Assembly: GCF_052050035.1 (NCBI RefSeq)
Contig: NZ_CP189882.1
Location: forward strand, 2,170,001-2,234,000
Source: Symbiopectobacterium purcellii_A
GTDB lineage: Bacteria > Pseudomonadota > Gammaproteobacteria > Enterobacterales > Enterobacteriaceae
Direction of reading: 5' to 3'
DNA: 64,000 bases
The position numbers and the translations under genes are program-made. This document shows, piece by piece, positions 1-9,007 of the stretch (position 1 is the stretch's first letter; each line of letters begins with the position of its first letter). Below the pieces are notes generated by a model, which had not been told where the DNA came from, ran no database searches, and was given only the letters and a program-made list of their open reading frames with translations.

Positions 1-43
1 ACTAAATAAACCCATTTCAACAAATGAGTACGGAACCACATCC

Positions 44-514
44 ATGGATATTCGTAAAATCAAGAAACTGATCGAACTGGTTGAAGAATCCGGCATCGCC
101 GAACTGGAAATTTCAGAAGGTGAAGAATCAGTACGTATCAGTCGTGCGCCTGTTGCGCCGGCTTACCCGATGATGCAGCAAGCCTACGCGCCCATGATGC
201 AGCAACCAGCCCCCGCATTGGCAACTGCCGTGGCGCCGGCACCGGAAGCTGCTGTTGCCGCTTCACCTGCGGCCGTGAGCGGTCACATCGTGCGCTCTCC
301 CATGGTCGGTACTTTCTACCGTACCCCAAGCCCGGATGCCAAAGCATTCGTTGAAGTTGGGCAGCGCGTTAACGTCGGCGATACCTTGTGCATCGTTGAA
401 GCCATGAAAATGATGAACCAAATCGAAGCCGATAAAGCGGGCGTGGTGAAAGCCGTGCTGGTGGAAAACGGCCAACCGGTTGAGTTTGACGAGCCTTTGG
501 TTGTCATTGAATAA
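44..514 (+). CDS. accB: Biotin carboxyl carrier protein of acetyl-CoA carboxylase
   Basis: Carries the covalently bound biotin that shuttles carboxyl groups in the first committed step of fatty-acid synthesis. The 156-residue protein has the family's three parts: an N-terminal domain (MDIRKIKKLIELVEESG), an Ala/Pro-rich linker (about residues 36-76), and a C-terminal biotinyl domain with the EAMKMMNQIEAD motif whose lysine (about residue 122) is biotinylated. Length equals the E. coli protein. accC follows 29 bp downstream, so the two form the usual operon; the promoter lies mostly upstream of the window. Confidence 0.98.
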   Translation: MDIRKIKKLIELVEESGIAELEISEGEESVRISRAPVAPAYPMMQQAYAPMMQQPAPALATAVAPAPEAAVAASPAAVSGHIVRSPMVGTFYRTPSPDAKAFVEVGQRVNVGDTLCIVEAMKMMNQIEADKAGVVKAVLVENGQPVEFDEPLVVIE

Positions 515-543
515 CCGGTTGTCATCGAATAACGAGGCTTACC

Positions 544-1887
544 ATGCTAGATAAAATCGTTATCGCGAACCGCGGAGAAATTGCGCTGCGCATTTTGCGC
601 GCCTGTAAAGAACTGGGCATCAAAACCGTTGCCGTTCACTCCAGCGCGGACCGCGATCTGAAACACGTGCTGCTGGCCGATGAGACCGTGTGTATCGGCC
701 CGGCTCCGTCGACCAAAAGTTACCTGAACATCCCGGCGATTATTTCCGCCGCAGAGATCACCGGCGCTGTGGCTATCCACCCCGGTTACGGCTTTTTGTC
801 CGAAAATGCGGATTTTGCTGAGCAGGTTGAGAGCTCCGGCTTCATCTTCATTGGTCCACGCGCAGATACCATTCGCCTGATGGGTGACAAAGTGTCTGCC
901 ATTTCTGCCATGAAGAAAGCAGGTGTACCGTGCGTGCCAGGCTCTGACGGCCCGCTGGGCGAGGACATGGACAAGAACCGCGCCTTTGGCAAACGCATCG
1001 GCTACCCGGTGATTATCAAAGCCTCTGGCGGCGGCGGCGGTCGCGGCATGCGCGTGGTGCGCAACGAGAAAGATCTGGAACAATCCATCCTCATGACCCG
1101 TGCGGAAGCAAAAGCCACTTTCAATAACGACATGGTGTATATGGAAAAATACCTGGAGAATCCGCGTCACGTGGAAATTCAGGTATTGGCTGACGGTCAG
1201 GGCAACGCCATCTATCTGGCGGAACGCGACTGCTCCATGCAGCGTCGTCACCAGAAAGTGGTGGAAGAAGCGCCTGCGCCAGGCATCACGGCGGATTTGC
1301 GTCGCTACATCGGCGATCGCTGCGCGAAAGCCTGCGTGGATATCGGCTATAGCGGTGCCGGTACGTTTGAATTCCTGTTCGAAAACGGTGAATTCTACTT
1401 TATCGAAATGAACACCCGTATTCAGGTTGAGCATCCGGTAACGGAGATGATCACTGGCGTCGATCTGATCAAAGAGCAGTTGCGCATCGCTGCTGGTCAG
1501 CCGTTGTCGATCAAACAGGAAGAAGTCAACGTGCGCGGTCATGCGGTGGAATGCCGTATCAACGCCGAAGATCCTAACACCTTCCTGCCGAGTCCGGGCA
1601 AGATCACCCGTTTCCATGCACCGGGCGGTTTTGGCGTACGATGGGAATCGCACATCTACGCGGGCTATACCGTGCCGCCGTACTACGATTCCATGATCGG
1701 CAAGTTGATCACTTACGGTGAAAGCCGCGATATCGCGATTTCCCGAATGAAAAACGCCTTGGCGGAACTGATCATTGATGGTATTAAAACCAACATTGAG
1801 TTGCAGTTGAAGATTATGAACGACGAGAACTTCCAGCACGGTGGAACCAATATCCACTATCTGGAGAAAAAGCTCGGTCTGCAATAA
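544..1887 (+). CDS. accC: Biotin carboxylase subunit of acetyl-CoA carboxylase
   Basis: ATP-dependent carboxylation of the biotin on AccB, in the cytoplasm. The 447-residue product is full length for the family. It shows the N-terminal Rossmann-like start (DKIVIANRGEIALRI), the ATP-grasp glycine-rich loop GGGGGRGMR near residue 165, and the catalytic segment EMNTRIQVEHPVTE near residue 290. It begins just after a GAGGC Shine-Dalgarno-like stretch downstream of accB and is intact. Confidence 0.98.
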   Translation: MLDKIVIANRGEIALRILRACKELGIKTVAVHSSADRDLKHVLLADETVCIGPAPSTKSYLNIPAIISAAEITGAVAIHPGYGFLSENADFAEQVESSGFIFIGPRADTIRLMGDKVSAISAMKKAGVPCVPGSDGPLGEDMDKNRAFGKRIGYPVIIKASGGGGGRGMRVVRNEKDLEQSILMTRAEAKATFNNDMVYMEKYLENPRHVEIQVLADGQGNAIYLAERDCSMQRRHQKVVEEAPAPGITADLRRYIGDRCAKACVDIGYSGAGTFEFLFENGEFYFIEMNTRIQVEHPVTEMITGVDLIKEQLRIAAGQPLSIKQEEVNVRGHAVECRINAEDPNTFLPSPGKITRFHAPGGFGVRWESHIYAGYTVPPYYDSMIGKLITYGESRDIAISRMKNALAELIIDGIKTNIELQLKIMNDENFQHGGTNIHYLEKKLGLQ

Positions 1888-1898
1888 TCTGCATCGTA

Positions 1899-1939
1899 CA
1901 AGCGTATAAAGGCCAGCCATGCTGGCCTTTATACGCTTG
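1899..1939. terminator. Perfect 19-bp inverted repeat after accC
   Basis: A 19-bp arm (CAAGCGTATAAAGGCCAGC), a 3-nt loop and its exact reverse complement lie 11 bp after accC and 26 bp before yhdT. No T-run follows, so it may act as a processing or attenuating hairpin, or a bidirectional terminator, between accBC and yhdT-panF-prmA. Confidence 0.6.
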
Positions 1940-1965
1940 CTGGTACCGTTTTACAGGGAAAAACC

Positions 1966-2208
1966 ATGGACAAACGCTTCTCCCAAGCGCACAAAGAGGC
2001 GCGATGTGCACTGTTCCTGACGCTATTTTACCTCGTAGGCTGGATAGTCACCGCCTACCTGCCTGACAACACCGCCGGGTTAACCGGGCTGCCACGCTGG
2101 TTTGAGTTCTCCTGCCTGCTGCTGCCGCTGGTCTTTATCGTGCTGTGCTGGCTGATGACGCACCTGGTGTTTCGCGATATTCCGTTAGGAGACGATGATG
2201 CACAATGA
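1966..2208 (+). CDS. yhdT: Small inner-membrane protein YhdT
   Basis: An 80-residue protein with two predicted membrane helices (about residues 18-36 and 50-70), the same length and location as E. coli YhdT (DUF997), whose function is not established. Its 3' end overlaps the start of panF, so the two are translationally coupled. The family is consistently found next to panF; an accessory role for the pantothenate symporter is only inference. Confidence 0.9.
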   Translation: MDKRFSQAHKEARCALFLTLFYLVGWIVTAYLPDNTAGLTGLPRWFEFSCLLLPLVFIVLCWLMTHLVFRDIPLGDDDAQ

Positions 2209-3649
2209 TGTGATTCTGCCGCTGGGCGTCTACCTGATACTGGTGTTCGGGCTGTCGATTTACGCTTACCTGCGCCGCCGCGAAGGCAATTTCCTCAACG
2301 AGTACTTCCTCGGTAGCCGCTCGATGGGCGGGTTTGTGCTCGCCATGACGCTGATTGGCACCTATGTCAGTGCCAGTTCGTTTATCGGTGGGCCTGGTGC
2401 CGCCTATAAATACGGTCTGGGTTGGGTGCTATTGGCGGTGATTCAAGTGCCCACCATGCTGCTTTCTCTCGGCATTCTGGGGAAAAAATTCACCATTCTG
2501 GCACGGCGCTACAACGCCATTACCCTGAACGATATGCTGTATGCGCGCTATGGCAGTCGCCTGCTGGTGTGGTTTGCCAGCCTGAGCCTGCTGGTGGCCT
2601 TTATCGGGGCGATGGCGGTGCAGTTTATCGGCGGCGCTCGTCTGCTGGAAACCGCCGCTAATGTGCCCTACGACGTTGGCTTGCTGATTTTCGGCGTCAC
2701 GATAGCGCTTTACACCACCTTCGGCGGTTTTCGCGCCAGCGTGCTCAATGACGCGATGCAAGGCGTTGTGATGCTGATCGGTACGGTATTGCTGCTAGTA
2801 GCGATTATCTCTGCCGCTGGTGGGCTGGGCAGCGCGGTAGAAACGCTGCGTCAGATCGATCCGGCACTGGTTGACCCACACGGCAGTGGCCAGACGCTCA
2901 CCTTCCCGTTTATGGCCTCATTCTGGGTGCTAGTCTGCTTCGGCGTCATCGGCTTGCCTAACACAGCCGTACGCTGTATCTCTTACAAAGACAGCAAAGC
3001 ACTGCACCGTGGCATCATTATCGGCACTATCGTCATCACCGTGCTGATGCTGGGTATGCACCTGGCAGGCGCACTGGGGCGCGCGATCATGCCCAACCTG
3101 ACCATTCCCGATCAGGTGCTGCCGGAACTGATGGTGAAAGTACTGCCACCGCTGGCAGCGGGCATCTTCCTCGCGGCGCCCATGTCCGCCATTATGGCCA
3201 ACATCAATGCGCACCTGCTGCAAGCCTCTGCCACCATCATCAAAGATCTGTATCTGAGCGTAAAACCGCATCAAGCGCAGAACGAACGCCATATCAAATG
3301 GCTCTCCAGCGCCACCACGCTGCTGCTGGGCGTCCTGACGCTGCTGGCCTCCTGGCGGCCACCTGAAATGATTATCTGGCTCAATCTGCTGGCATTTGGC
3401 GGCCTGGAGGCGGTATTCCTGTGGCCACTGGTGCTTGGGCTTTACTGGGAGCGCGCCAATGCGACCGGTGCGCTCAGCGCCATGATGGTCGGTGCCTTAT
3501 GCTATACCCTACTTGCCACCTTTAAGCTGAATCTGGCGGGCTTTCACCCGATTGTTCCCGCCCTTTCATTCAGCCTGCTGGCCTTTCTTATTGGTAACCG
3601 TTTTGGCAGCAACCCTGCGCCAAACGCTGCCGCAACACCGTCACATTAA
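2195..3649 (+). CDS. panF: Sodium/pantothenate symporter
   Basis: Sodium-coupled pantothenate uptake across the inner membrane, feeding coenzyme A synthesis. The 484-residue protein is a solute:sodium symporter family member with about 13 hydrophobic segments and conserved stretches such as FLNEYFLGSRSMGG, SASSFIGGPGAAYKYGLGWV and the central NDMLYARYGSRLLVW region. A GGAG precedes two adjacent ATG codons (2195 and 2198); the second has the better spacing. It overlaps yhdT and is followed 17 bp later by prmA. Confidence 0.97.
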   Translation: MMHNDVILPLGVYLILVFGLSIYAYLRRREGNFLNEYFLGSRSMGGFVLAMTLIGTYVSASSFIGGPGAAYKYGLGWVLLAVIQVPTMLLSLGILGKKFTILARRYNAITLNDMLYARYGSRLLVWFASLSLLVAFIGAMAVQFIGGARLLETAANVPYDVGLLIFGVTIALYTTFGGFRASVLNDAMQGVVMLIGTVLLLVAIISAAGGLGSAVETLRQIDPALVDPHGSGQTLTFPFMASFWVLVCFGVIGLPNTAVRCISYKDSKALHRGIIIGTIVITVLMLGMHLAGALGRAIMPNLTIPDQVLPELMVKVLPPLAAGIFLAAPMSAIMANINAHLLQASATIIKDLYLSVKPHQAQNERHIKWLSSATTLLLGVLTLLASWRPPEMIIWLNLLAFGGLEAVFLWPLVLGLYWERANATGALSAMMVGALCYTLLATFKLNLAGFHPIVPALSFSLLAFLIGNRFGSNPAPNAAATPSH

Positions 3650-3666
3650 CGGGAACAGAGGCTGCT

Positions 3667-4548
3667 ATGCCGTGGATTCAACTCAAAATCAATACGACGG
3701 GCGCGCAGGCTGAACAACTGGGCGATGCGCTTATCGAGAGCGGTGCGGTGTCCGTCACCTTTCAGGACACCCACGATACCCCAGTATTCGAACCGCTGCC
3801 GGGTGAAACCCGTTTATGGGGCGATACCGACGTGATTGGGCTGTACGACGCCGAAACCGAGATGCCGGACGTGATTGCCCAACTGGAGCAAGAACCGCTA
3901 CTGGGTGCCGGTTTTCGCCATAAAATCGAACAGCTGGAAGATAAAGACTGGGAACGGGAGTGGATGGACAACTTCCACCCGATGCAGTTTGGCAAACGCC
4001 TGTGCATCTGCCCGAGCTGGCGTGACATCCCCGATCCGAACGCTGTTAACGTGATGCTGGATCCCGGTCTGGCCTTTGGCACCGGCACGCACCCTACCAC
4101 GTCCCTGTGTCTGCAATGGATCGACGGTCTGGATTTGGTGGGCAAAACGGTGATCGATTTTGGCTGCGGCTCCGGTATTTTGGCGATTGCCGCATTGAAA
4201 CTGGGTGCCGCACAGGCGATTGGCATCGATATAGATCCTCAGGCCATTCAAGCCAGCCGCGACAATGCGCAACGTAACGGCGTCTCAGAGCGTCTGTCGC
4301 TCTACCTGCCGAAAGACCAGCCCAACGACCTCTCAGCCGACGTCGTGGTTGCCAATATCCTTGCAGGCCCGCTGCGTGAGCTGGCACCGCTGATTAGTAC
4401 ACTGCCCAAGGCGGGAGGGCATTTAGGGTTATCAGGTATTCTGGCGTCACAGGCAGAGAACGTGGCAGCCGCTTACACCGACCTGTTCGAACTCGACCCA
4501 ACCGTTGAGAAAGAAGAGTGGTGCCGTATTACCGGCATCAAGCGCTAA
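3667..4548 (+). CDS. prmA: Ribosomal protein L11 methyltransferase
   Basis: S-adenosylmethionine-dependent trimethylation of ribosomal protein L11. The 293-residue product matches the family length. Residues 1-100 form the substrate-recognition domain; the catalytic domain has the SAM motif VIDFGCGSGILAIAALKLGA near residue 162 and the NILAGPLREL motif near residue 231. In E. coli dusB-fis follows prmA; here that neighbour is absent and a repeat plus IS elements follow, marking a rearrangement breakpoint. Confidence 0.97.
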   Translation: MPWIQLKINTTGAQAEQLGDALIESGAVSVTFQDTHDTPVFEPLPGETRLWGDTDVIGLYDAETEMPDVIAQLEQEPLLGAGFRHKIEQLEDKDWEREWMDNFHPMQFGKRLCICPSWRDIPDPNAVNVMLDPGLAFGTGTHPTTSLCLQWIDGLDLVGKTVIDFGCGSGILAIAALKLGAAQAIGIDIDPQAIQASRDNAQRNGVSERLSLYLPKDQPNDLSADVVVANILAGPLRELAPLISTLPKAGGHLGLSGILASQAENVAAAYTDLFELDPTVEKEEWCRITGIKR

Positions 4549-4557
4549 GCGTTATGG

Positions 4558-4597
4558 CGAGTGCCCTTAGCCGCTTGACGGCGGTTGGCGGCACTCG
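4558..4597. terminator. Hairpin downstream of prmA
   Basis: Arms CGAGTGCC and GGCACTCG enclose a GC-rich 24-nt loop 9 bp after the prmA stop. No clear T-run follows, so it may be a weak terminator or an RNA 3'-end stabiliser. Confidence 0.4.
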
Positions 4598-4611
4598 TCA
4601 AAATCATTGAT

Positions 4612-4845
4612 GTATATACCCTAAATAATTCGAGTCGCAGGACAACACGTTTACGTTTTGAACAGCGCTTGCGCTGGCCCTTTAGGGCGAGCGAAAGAAT
4701 CCCGATGAGCTTACTCAGGAAAGTGATTCGGGTGACAAATCGGCCGGGAGCAGATTTGAACGCCGCGTGCGGCGGCCTCGTAAGAGGTGAGGCCCAGAGA
4801 TGGGCCGAATAACGCGTGCAGCCAACGCACCTGCAGCTTGAAGTA
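4612..4845 (+). repeat. Enterobacterial intergenic repeat, copy 1
   Basis: A palindrome-rich non-coding repeat starting with ACCCTAAATAATTCGAGT and ending with CTGCAGCTTGAAGTA. It is the reverse complement of the copy at 43135-43406 and lacks only the last bases (ATGACGGGTATA end), because an IS630 inserted at its TA. Similar intergenic repeats with these ends are widespread in Yersinia, Serratia and pectobacteria (from memory, not searched). Confidence 0.7.
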
Positions 4846-5725
4846 TAGCCAAGCGACTTAATTTTGATTACACCATATGGACTGAGAACAAACTCTCTGT
4901 ATCGCAACCCATCTCTCTTTTTTTGCTTTTTGCTTGTGCCCATTTATGCTCAATTGGGTTAAGATCTGGCGAATATGTAGGCAAATACTCCACCATATAC
5001 CCTGCATCGATGATGACTTGTTGAATATTATGTTTTTTGTGAAAAGTGGCATTGTCCATCATGATTACACTGTTTTTAGGGAGTACTGGGATAAGGACTT
5101 GTGTGACCCAGGCATAGAAAACATCGCTGTTAATATTGATATCAAATAATCCGATAGCAAACAGCGTTGTGCCTAATAAAGCGCCGATAACATTTGTTCT
5201 TCCCCTAGCTCCCCAGTTCTTCAGGCCAAAACACCGTTGACCTTTTGGGGAATAGCCGTGAGTCCGTGGGGCATCGTGTGAAAAACCACTTTCATCAATA
5301 AAAACAATAGGTTTACCTTCTTTTTCATACTGTTGTTTTTTTTGTTGAAATCCCTGCCGGGCGTTTTCGTCGGCTTTCGGATGACGTAGAGTTTTTTTTA
5401 TAGGTCAATCCCAGCTTTTTAAGCGCTTGCCAAATGGCCTTCTGACAAACGCCAAAACGCTCTGCACGTTCTTTTTGGTAAGCATCTGGATATTGTTCAA
5501 CATCTTTTATCAACTCGGATTTATCGATCTTTCGCTGACGCGTGGTCGATGCTTTTGACTCTATTTGATTAATCCAACGCGATACAGAGGCAGGGCCAAT
5601 CCGAAATTGCTTCGCTGTTTCTCGGATACTCAACCCTTCGTTTTTCCGTGTAGATATCACTTTACGTCTAAAATCAATTGAATAGCTCATTTAAATAATG
5701 TAATCAAAATTAAGTCGTTTAGCTA
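4846..5725 (-). mobile_element. IS630-family element, copy a (880 bp)
   Basis: Ends are TAGCCAAGCGACTTA and TAAGTCGTTTAGCTA, flanked by TA on both sides (4844-4845 and 5726-5727), the IS630 hallmark. The left flank is the intergenic repeat but the right flank is internal IS3 sequence, so this copy joins two unrelated loci and is a recombination product rather than a simple insertion. Confidence 0.9.
4868..5690 (-). CDS. IS630 transposase, two frames (copy a)
   Basis: Frame one encodes the 121-residue helix-turn-helix part (MSYSIDFRRKVISTRKNEG start). The catalytic DDE part lies in the +1 frame and carries FIDESGF, MDNATFHK and NPIEHKW. The frames join at an A8 tract (T8 on the plus strand near 5392-5399). 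The reading pattern is the same in all eight copies, so programmed frameshifting is likelier than decay. Confidence 0.8.
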
Positions 5726-5727
5726 TA

Positions 5728-5872
5728 ACGCCACAATGCCTGCCTATACTGACGACTGGTGTAATGGCTTCCTTGGTCACTATGAAACATGACTTGTTTG
5801 GGATGCCCACGCAGTTCCCAAGCCATTTGTAGTGCTTTGGCTGTTAATTCTGAATCTGGCGAAAACGACATT
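5728..5872 (-). mobile_element. IS3-family orfB fragment
   Basis: About 145 bp identical to the internal orfB segment at 16797-16942 (encoding the stretch around ELTAKALQMAWELRGHPKQV on the minus strand). It is cut on the left by IS630 copy a and on the right by the terminal repeat of the 1037-bp IS. Confidence 0.75.
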
Positions 5873-5905
5873 AAGCGTGTTGCTTAATAGTGAAATAAGG
5901 GTGTT
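5873..5905 (-). mobile_element. Terminal fragment of the 1037-bp DDE_Tnp_4 IS
   Basis: AAGCGTGTTGCTTAATAG and following bases equal the right end of the IS at 57009-58045, in reverse orientation. It begins exactly at the IS end within IS3 sequence and is cut 33 bp later by IS30 copy A. Confidence 0.75.
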
Positions 5906-5994
5906 GCCCCATTCCCAGTCGAAATGCAACAAAGTGACCCACTGGCCAGACCCGGATAAAATCACCGTTCTGGCCCTACTGGAGATCCCGTTGC

Positions 5995-7063
5995 ATGCAG
6001 GGAAAACATCTGACTCACAAAGAGCGGTTCTACATCGAAAAACGGCGTGGTGATGGGGTTAACCAGGCCACCATCGCCCGGGAACTGGAGCTTCCTCGTT
6101 CTACCATCAGCAGGGAACTCAGACGCAATACCGACGCCGCTTTCAACGGGGTCTATTCCTGCAGAAGGGCCGAAACGTTGGCCAGAGGGCGGCGGCAGAA
6201 AACTCGGCCGGACAGCGTGATTAACCAGCTTGAACCGCACATTCAGGACTTTATCAGAACGGCGCTGTCTACCCACACCTCACCTGAGGTCATCAGTGGG
6301 CGCCTGGTCCTGGAATTTGGCCTGTCCGTCAGCAAGAACTCGCTCTATCGCTATATCCAGCAGGAGCGCCGTGCCGGCGGTGAGCTGTATCAGCAGCTCC
6401 CTCATCGGGGTAAACGGTATAACTATCAGACCGATGAGAACAAACGCGGTCCTATTCCCAACCGTGTTGGCATTGAGCAGCGGCCGGCCGTTGCTGACCT
6501 CAAGCAGGAACCCGGGCATTTCGAGATTGACACCATCTTTGGCAAAGATCAGAAATCATTCCTGCTGACGGTAGTCGATAAAGCCGTCAAGCTGGTCATC
6601 ATTCGCAAACTGCCCAACAAGCGAGCAGAGACAGTGGTAGCGGCCTTCAGGGACATCGTTGCCAATATAGCCAACCGACTTAAAAATGATTACATCCTAT
6701 GCCCTGATATGCGGCAAAGAAGCATAGCTGGCTGTTATCAAAATAATGTCGCTTGGCTATACCTTCTGCGAGTTTAAAACCCTGACTGCTGACAACGGTT
6801 CTGAATTTTCCCAGCACGGGGAAATTACAAAAGTCACGGGGGCACCGGTCTACTTTGCCCGGCCATATCATTCCTGGGAACGCGGGTTGAATGAGCATAC
6901 CAACGGCCTGATACGGCGTTTTTACCCGAAGGGAACGGACTTCAATTATGTCACCCATCGCAAGGTTGCAGCACTCGAACACCTGCTCAATACGCGAGGC
7001 CGAAAATCGCTGGGTTATCGTTCTCCAAATGAGGTATTTTTAACGCACTTACAGGCGGCATAA
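5995..7063 (+). pseudogene. IS30 transposase, broken by a 92-bp MITE
   Basis: Starts MQGKHLTHKERFYIEKRRGD and carries the N-terminal helix-turn-helix (INQATIARELELPRSTISREL-like) typical of IS30 transposases. The catalytic core includes HFEIDTIFGK and, after the MITE, TADNGSEFSQHGEI and the HTNGLIRRFYPKGT region. The MITE at 6668-6759 splits residue pair VANT; removing it and one TA restores the frame seen at 61406-61804. Confidence 0.9.
6668..6759 (+). mobile_element. 92-bp IS630-type MITE, copy S1
   Basis: Ends TAGCCAACCGACTTA and ATAATGTCGCTTGGCTA, flanked by TA (6666-6667 and 6760-6761). It has no coding capacity. Its ends resemble those of the resident IS630. It interrupts the IS30 transposase; IS30 copy B shows the empty site. 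Confidence 0.9.
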
Positions 7064-7102
7064 TGCCCTACCGTTTTGTTGCGTTTCGACTGGGAATGGG
7101 GC

Positions 7103-7195
7103 ATGCCGGGCTTCTCACCGGAGTTGCAAGGCGTTTACAGCGTTGAGCAAGCGGATGGCAGCAAGCGCCTGTGCGCACATGTGATTCAGGAATAA
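7103..7195 (+). pseudogene. speC: 3' end of ornithine decarboxylase speC
   Basis: Encodes the last 30 residues, starting MPGFSPELQGVYSVEQ and ending VIQE before TAA, matching the C-terminus of enterobacterial ornithine decarboxylases. The remaining coding sequence is at 56369-59660. Both pieces abut IS30 copies and carry an ATG target duplication, so they were once one gene carrying an IS30. Confidence 0.88.
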
Positions 7196-7214
7196 TCGGT
7201 ATTAGCGGTATTAA

Positions 7215-7249
7215 CGGCGCGAGGCATAACCCCTCGCGCCGTTTTTTTA
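7215..7249 (+). terminator. Rho-independent terminator of speC
   Basis: GC-rich stem CGGCGCGAGG / CCTCGCGCCG with a 6-7 nt loop, followed by seven T residues. It lies between convergent speC and ansP, just 20 bp after the speC stop. Confidence 0.85.
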
Positions 7250-8713
7250 TTCGGTGGCAGAGGCGGGCGTTGCCTCGATTTCGGCATTAGCCGCAGCGCG
7301 ATGCTTTTTCAGCCCATACCAACCCACAACCAGTAAGATAGCCAGCACCGGAGTGGAAGCTATGGTCCAGGTGCCGTTCGGGTAGTCAAATGCCATCAGC
7401 ACCACCACGCCCAGCAAGAACAGCAGTGTCAGCCAGGAGGTAAACGGCGCGCCGGGCATCTTGAATAAAACGGGCTCGGCTTTACCCTGTTTGATGGCCT
7501 GGCGCAGCTTCATTTGGCACAAAATAATGAATGCCCAGGAACAGATAATGCCGATAGAAGCCATGTTCAGCACGATCTCAAACACCTGTGACGGCACAAT
7601 ATAGTTGAGGAATACTCCAACGATATGGATTGCCACTGTCACCATGATGCCAGTATAGGGAACAGACTGTGCACTCATTTTCGATAGAAAGTGCGGCGCT
7701 GAGCCACCCTGAGACAGTGAGCGCAAAATGCGTCCGGTTGAGTAGAGGCCCGAGTTCAGGCTCGATAACGCTGCCGTGAGCACGACCACGTTCATCACAT
7801 CTCCCATGTAGGGCACGCCCAGCTTGCTAAAGAAGGTGACAAACGGGCTTTGCCCGGCCTGATAGGCATTCCACGGCAACAGACACACCAAAAGAACGAT
7901 AGATCCCACGTAAAATAGAGCGATACGCCAGATAACGCTGTTGACGGCTTTAGGCAGAATACGCCGGGCGTCTTTGGCTTCACCGGCAGCAGTGCCGATG
8001 ATCTCGATGCCGGCGAAGGCGAAGATCACGCCCTGAACCAACACCAATGCGGGCAATAATCCGTGGGGGAACAGGCCGCCGTTATCACTGATGAGATGAA
8101 AACCGGTTGGGTTACCCGCAACAGGATGACCGCTTGCCAGAAACACCGTACCGACAATCAGGAACAGTGAAATGGCTGCTACCTTGATCAAGGCAAACCA
8201 GAATTCCATCTCGGCGAACCATTTCACACCAATCAGGTTCATGGTGGTAACGATGGATAGCGCACCTAAAGCCAGTACCCACTGCGGCACATCGGCAAAC
8301 GTTCCCCAGTAGTGCATATAAAGCGCAACCGCCGTGATATCCACAATGCCGGTCATTGCCCAGTTAAGGAAATACATCCAGCCTGCGAGGTACGAACCTT
8401 TTTCACCGAGAAACTCTCGCGCATAAGAGACAAAACTGCCGCTGGAAGGGCGATGAACGATCAATTCGCCGAGTGCACGCAAGATAAAGAAAGAGAAGAT
8501 ACCGCAGGTCAGGTACACCAGCGCCAATGAAGGACCTGCCAGTTGCAGGCGAGCTCCTGCGCCTAAAAATAGTCCGGTACCGATAGAGCCGCCAATGGCG
8601 ATCATCTGCACGTGGCGTTTACTAATGCTTTTTTGATAACCCTTTTCGTGGGAGTCGAGCCAGTTTTTTTTGCTGGTCTGATGCGCCACATCTGTTGTGT
8701 TGTTGTGTGTCAT
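7247..8713 (-). CDS. ansP: L-asparagine permease
   Basis: Amino-acid/polyamine/organocation family permease for uptake of asparagine across the inner membrane. The product of about 488 residues has about 12 membrane helices and the family start VQMIAIGGSIGTGLFLGAG, followed by PSSGSFVSYAREFLGEK, WAMTGIVDITAVALYMHYW and the C-terminal PGAPFTSWLTLLFLLGVVVL, all very close to Salmonella and E. coli AnsP. I chose the ATG at 8713 (MTHNNTTD); the frame stays open upstream to 9004, and an ATG at 8743 is an alternative. It lies between speC and mltC where E. coli has nupG. Confidence 0.9.
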   Translation of the reverse strand: MTHNNTTDVAHQTSKKNWLDSHEKGYQKSISKRHVQMIAIGGSIGTGLFLGAGARLQLAGPSLALVYLTCGIFSFFILRALGELIVHRPSSGSFVSYAREFLGEKGSYLAGWMYFLNWAMTGIVDITAVALYMHYWGTFADVPQWVLALGALSIVTTMNLIGVKWFAEMEFWFALIKVAAISLFLIVGTVFLASGHPVAGNPTGFHLISDNGGLFPHGLLPALVLVQGVIFAFAGIEIIGTAAGEAKDARRILPKAVNSVIWRIALFYVGSIVLLVCLLPWNAYQAGQSPFVTFFSKLGVPYMGDVMNVVVLTAALSSLNSGLYSTGRILRSLSQGGSAPHFLSKMSAQSVPYTGIMVTVAIHIVGVFLNYIVPSQVFEIVLNMASIGIICSWAFIILCQMKLRQAIKQGKAEPVLFKMPGAPFTSWLTLLFLLGVVVLMAFDYPNGTWTIASTPVLAILLVVGWYGLKKHRAAANAEIEATPASATE

Positions 8714-8961
8714 GCTCTGTTTGTGTTCCTGCTGGTCTTTCATGCCCGATGGCGTTTGGTTTGACGTTGCGGTCATGCAGGTGCGCGGTGTGCTTCTCCT
8801 CGCTCCGCAGTCATAACCCTTTGTTATGTTTGTTTCGGGCAGAGATGCCACCCTTTCTCGTCTGTGCTGGCAAAAAAACGTCAGCGGCGGATAAACGCGT
8901 GAAAGCATGGCATGCGGAAAGGGCGTGTGGAACCGGACAAAAGGCTGAAAGGCGTTATCTG

Positions 8962-9000
8962 AAAAAATCCCCTTTTGGCGAATACTTACGCCAAAAGGGG
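8962..9000 (-). terminator. Rho-independent terminator of mltC
   Basis: Perfect 12-bp stem CCCCTTTTGGCG / CGCCAAAAGGGG with an 8-nt loop, followed on the minus strand by six T residues, 8 bp beyond the mltC stop. Confidence 0.85.
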
Positions 9001-9007
9001 ACATTGA

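Larger units (their letters stand above)
5906..7102 (+). mobile_element. IS30-family element, copy A
   Basis: Terminal inverted repeats GCCCCATTCCCAGTCGAAA and TTTCGACTGGGAATGGGGC bound the element. It carries one transposase gene, interrupted by a 92-bp MITE. The left flank is an IS fragment and the right flank is the 3' end of speC, whose 5' part adjoins IS30 copy B 52 kb away. A 3-bp ATG duplication is restored only if the copy-B left flank is paired with the copy-A right flank. Confidence 0.9.

Noticed and set aside
547..1920. Long antisense open frame (457 codons) opposite accC
   Set aside because: It is the mirror of a highly biased GC-rich gene; it lacks any recognisable motif and a ribosome site, and accC is certain.
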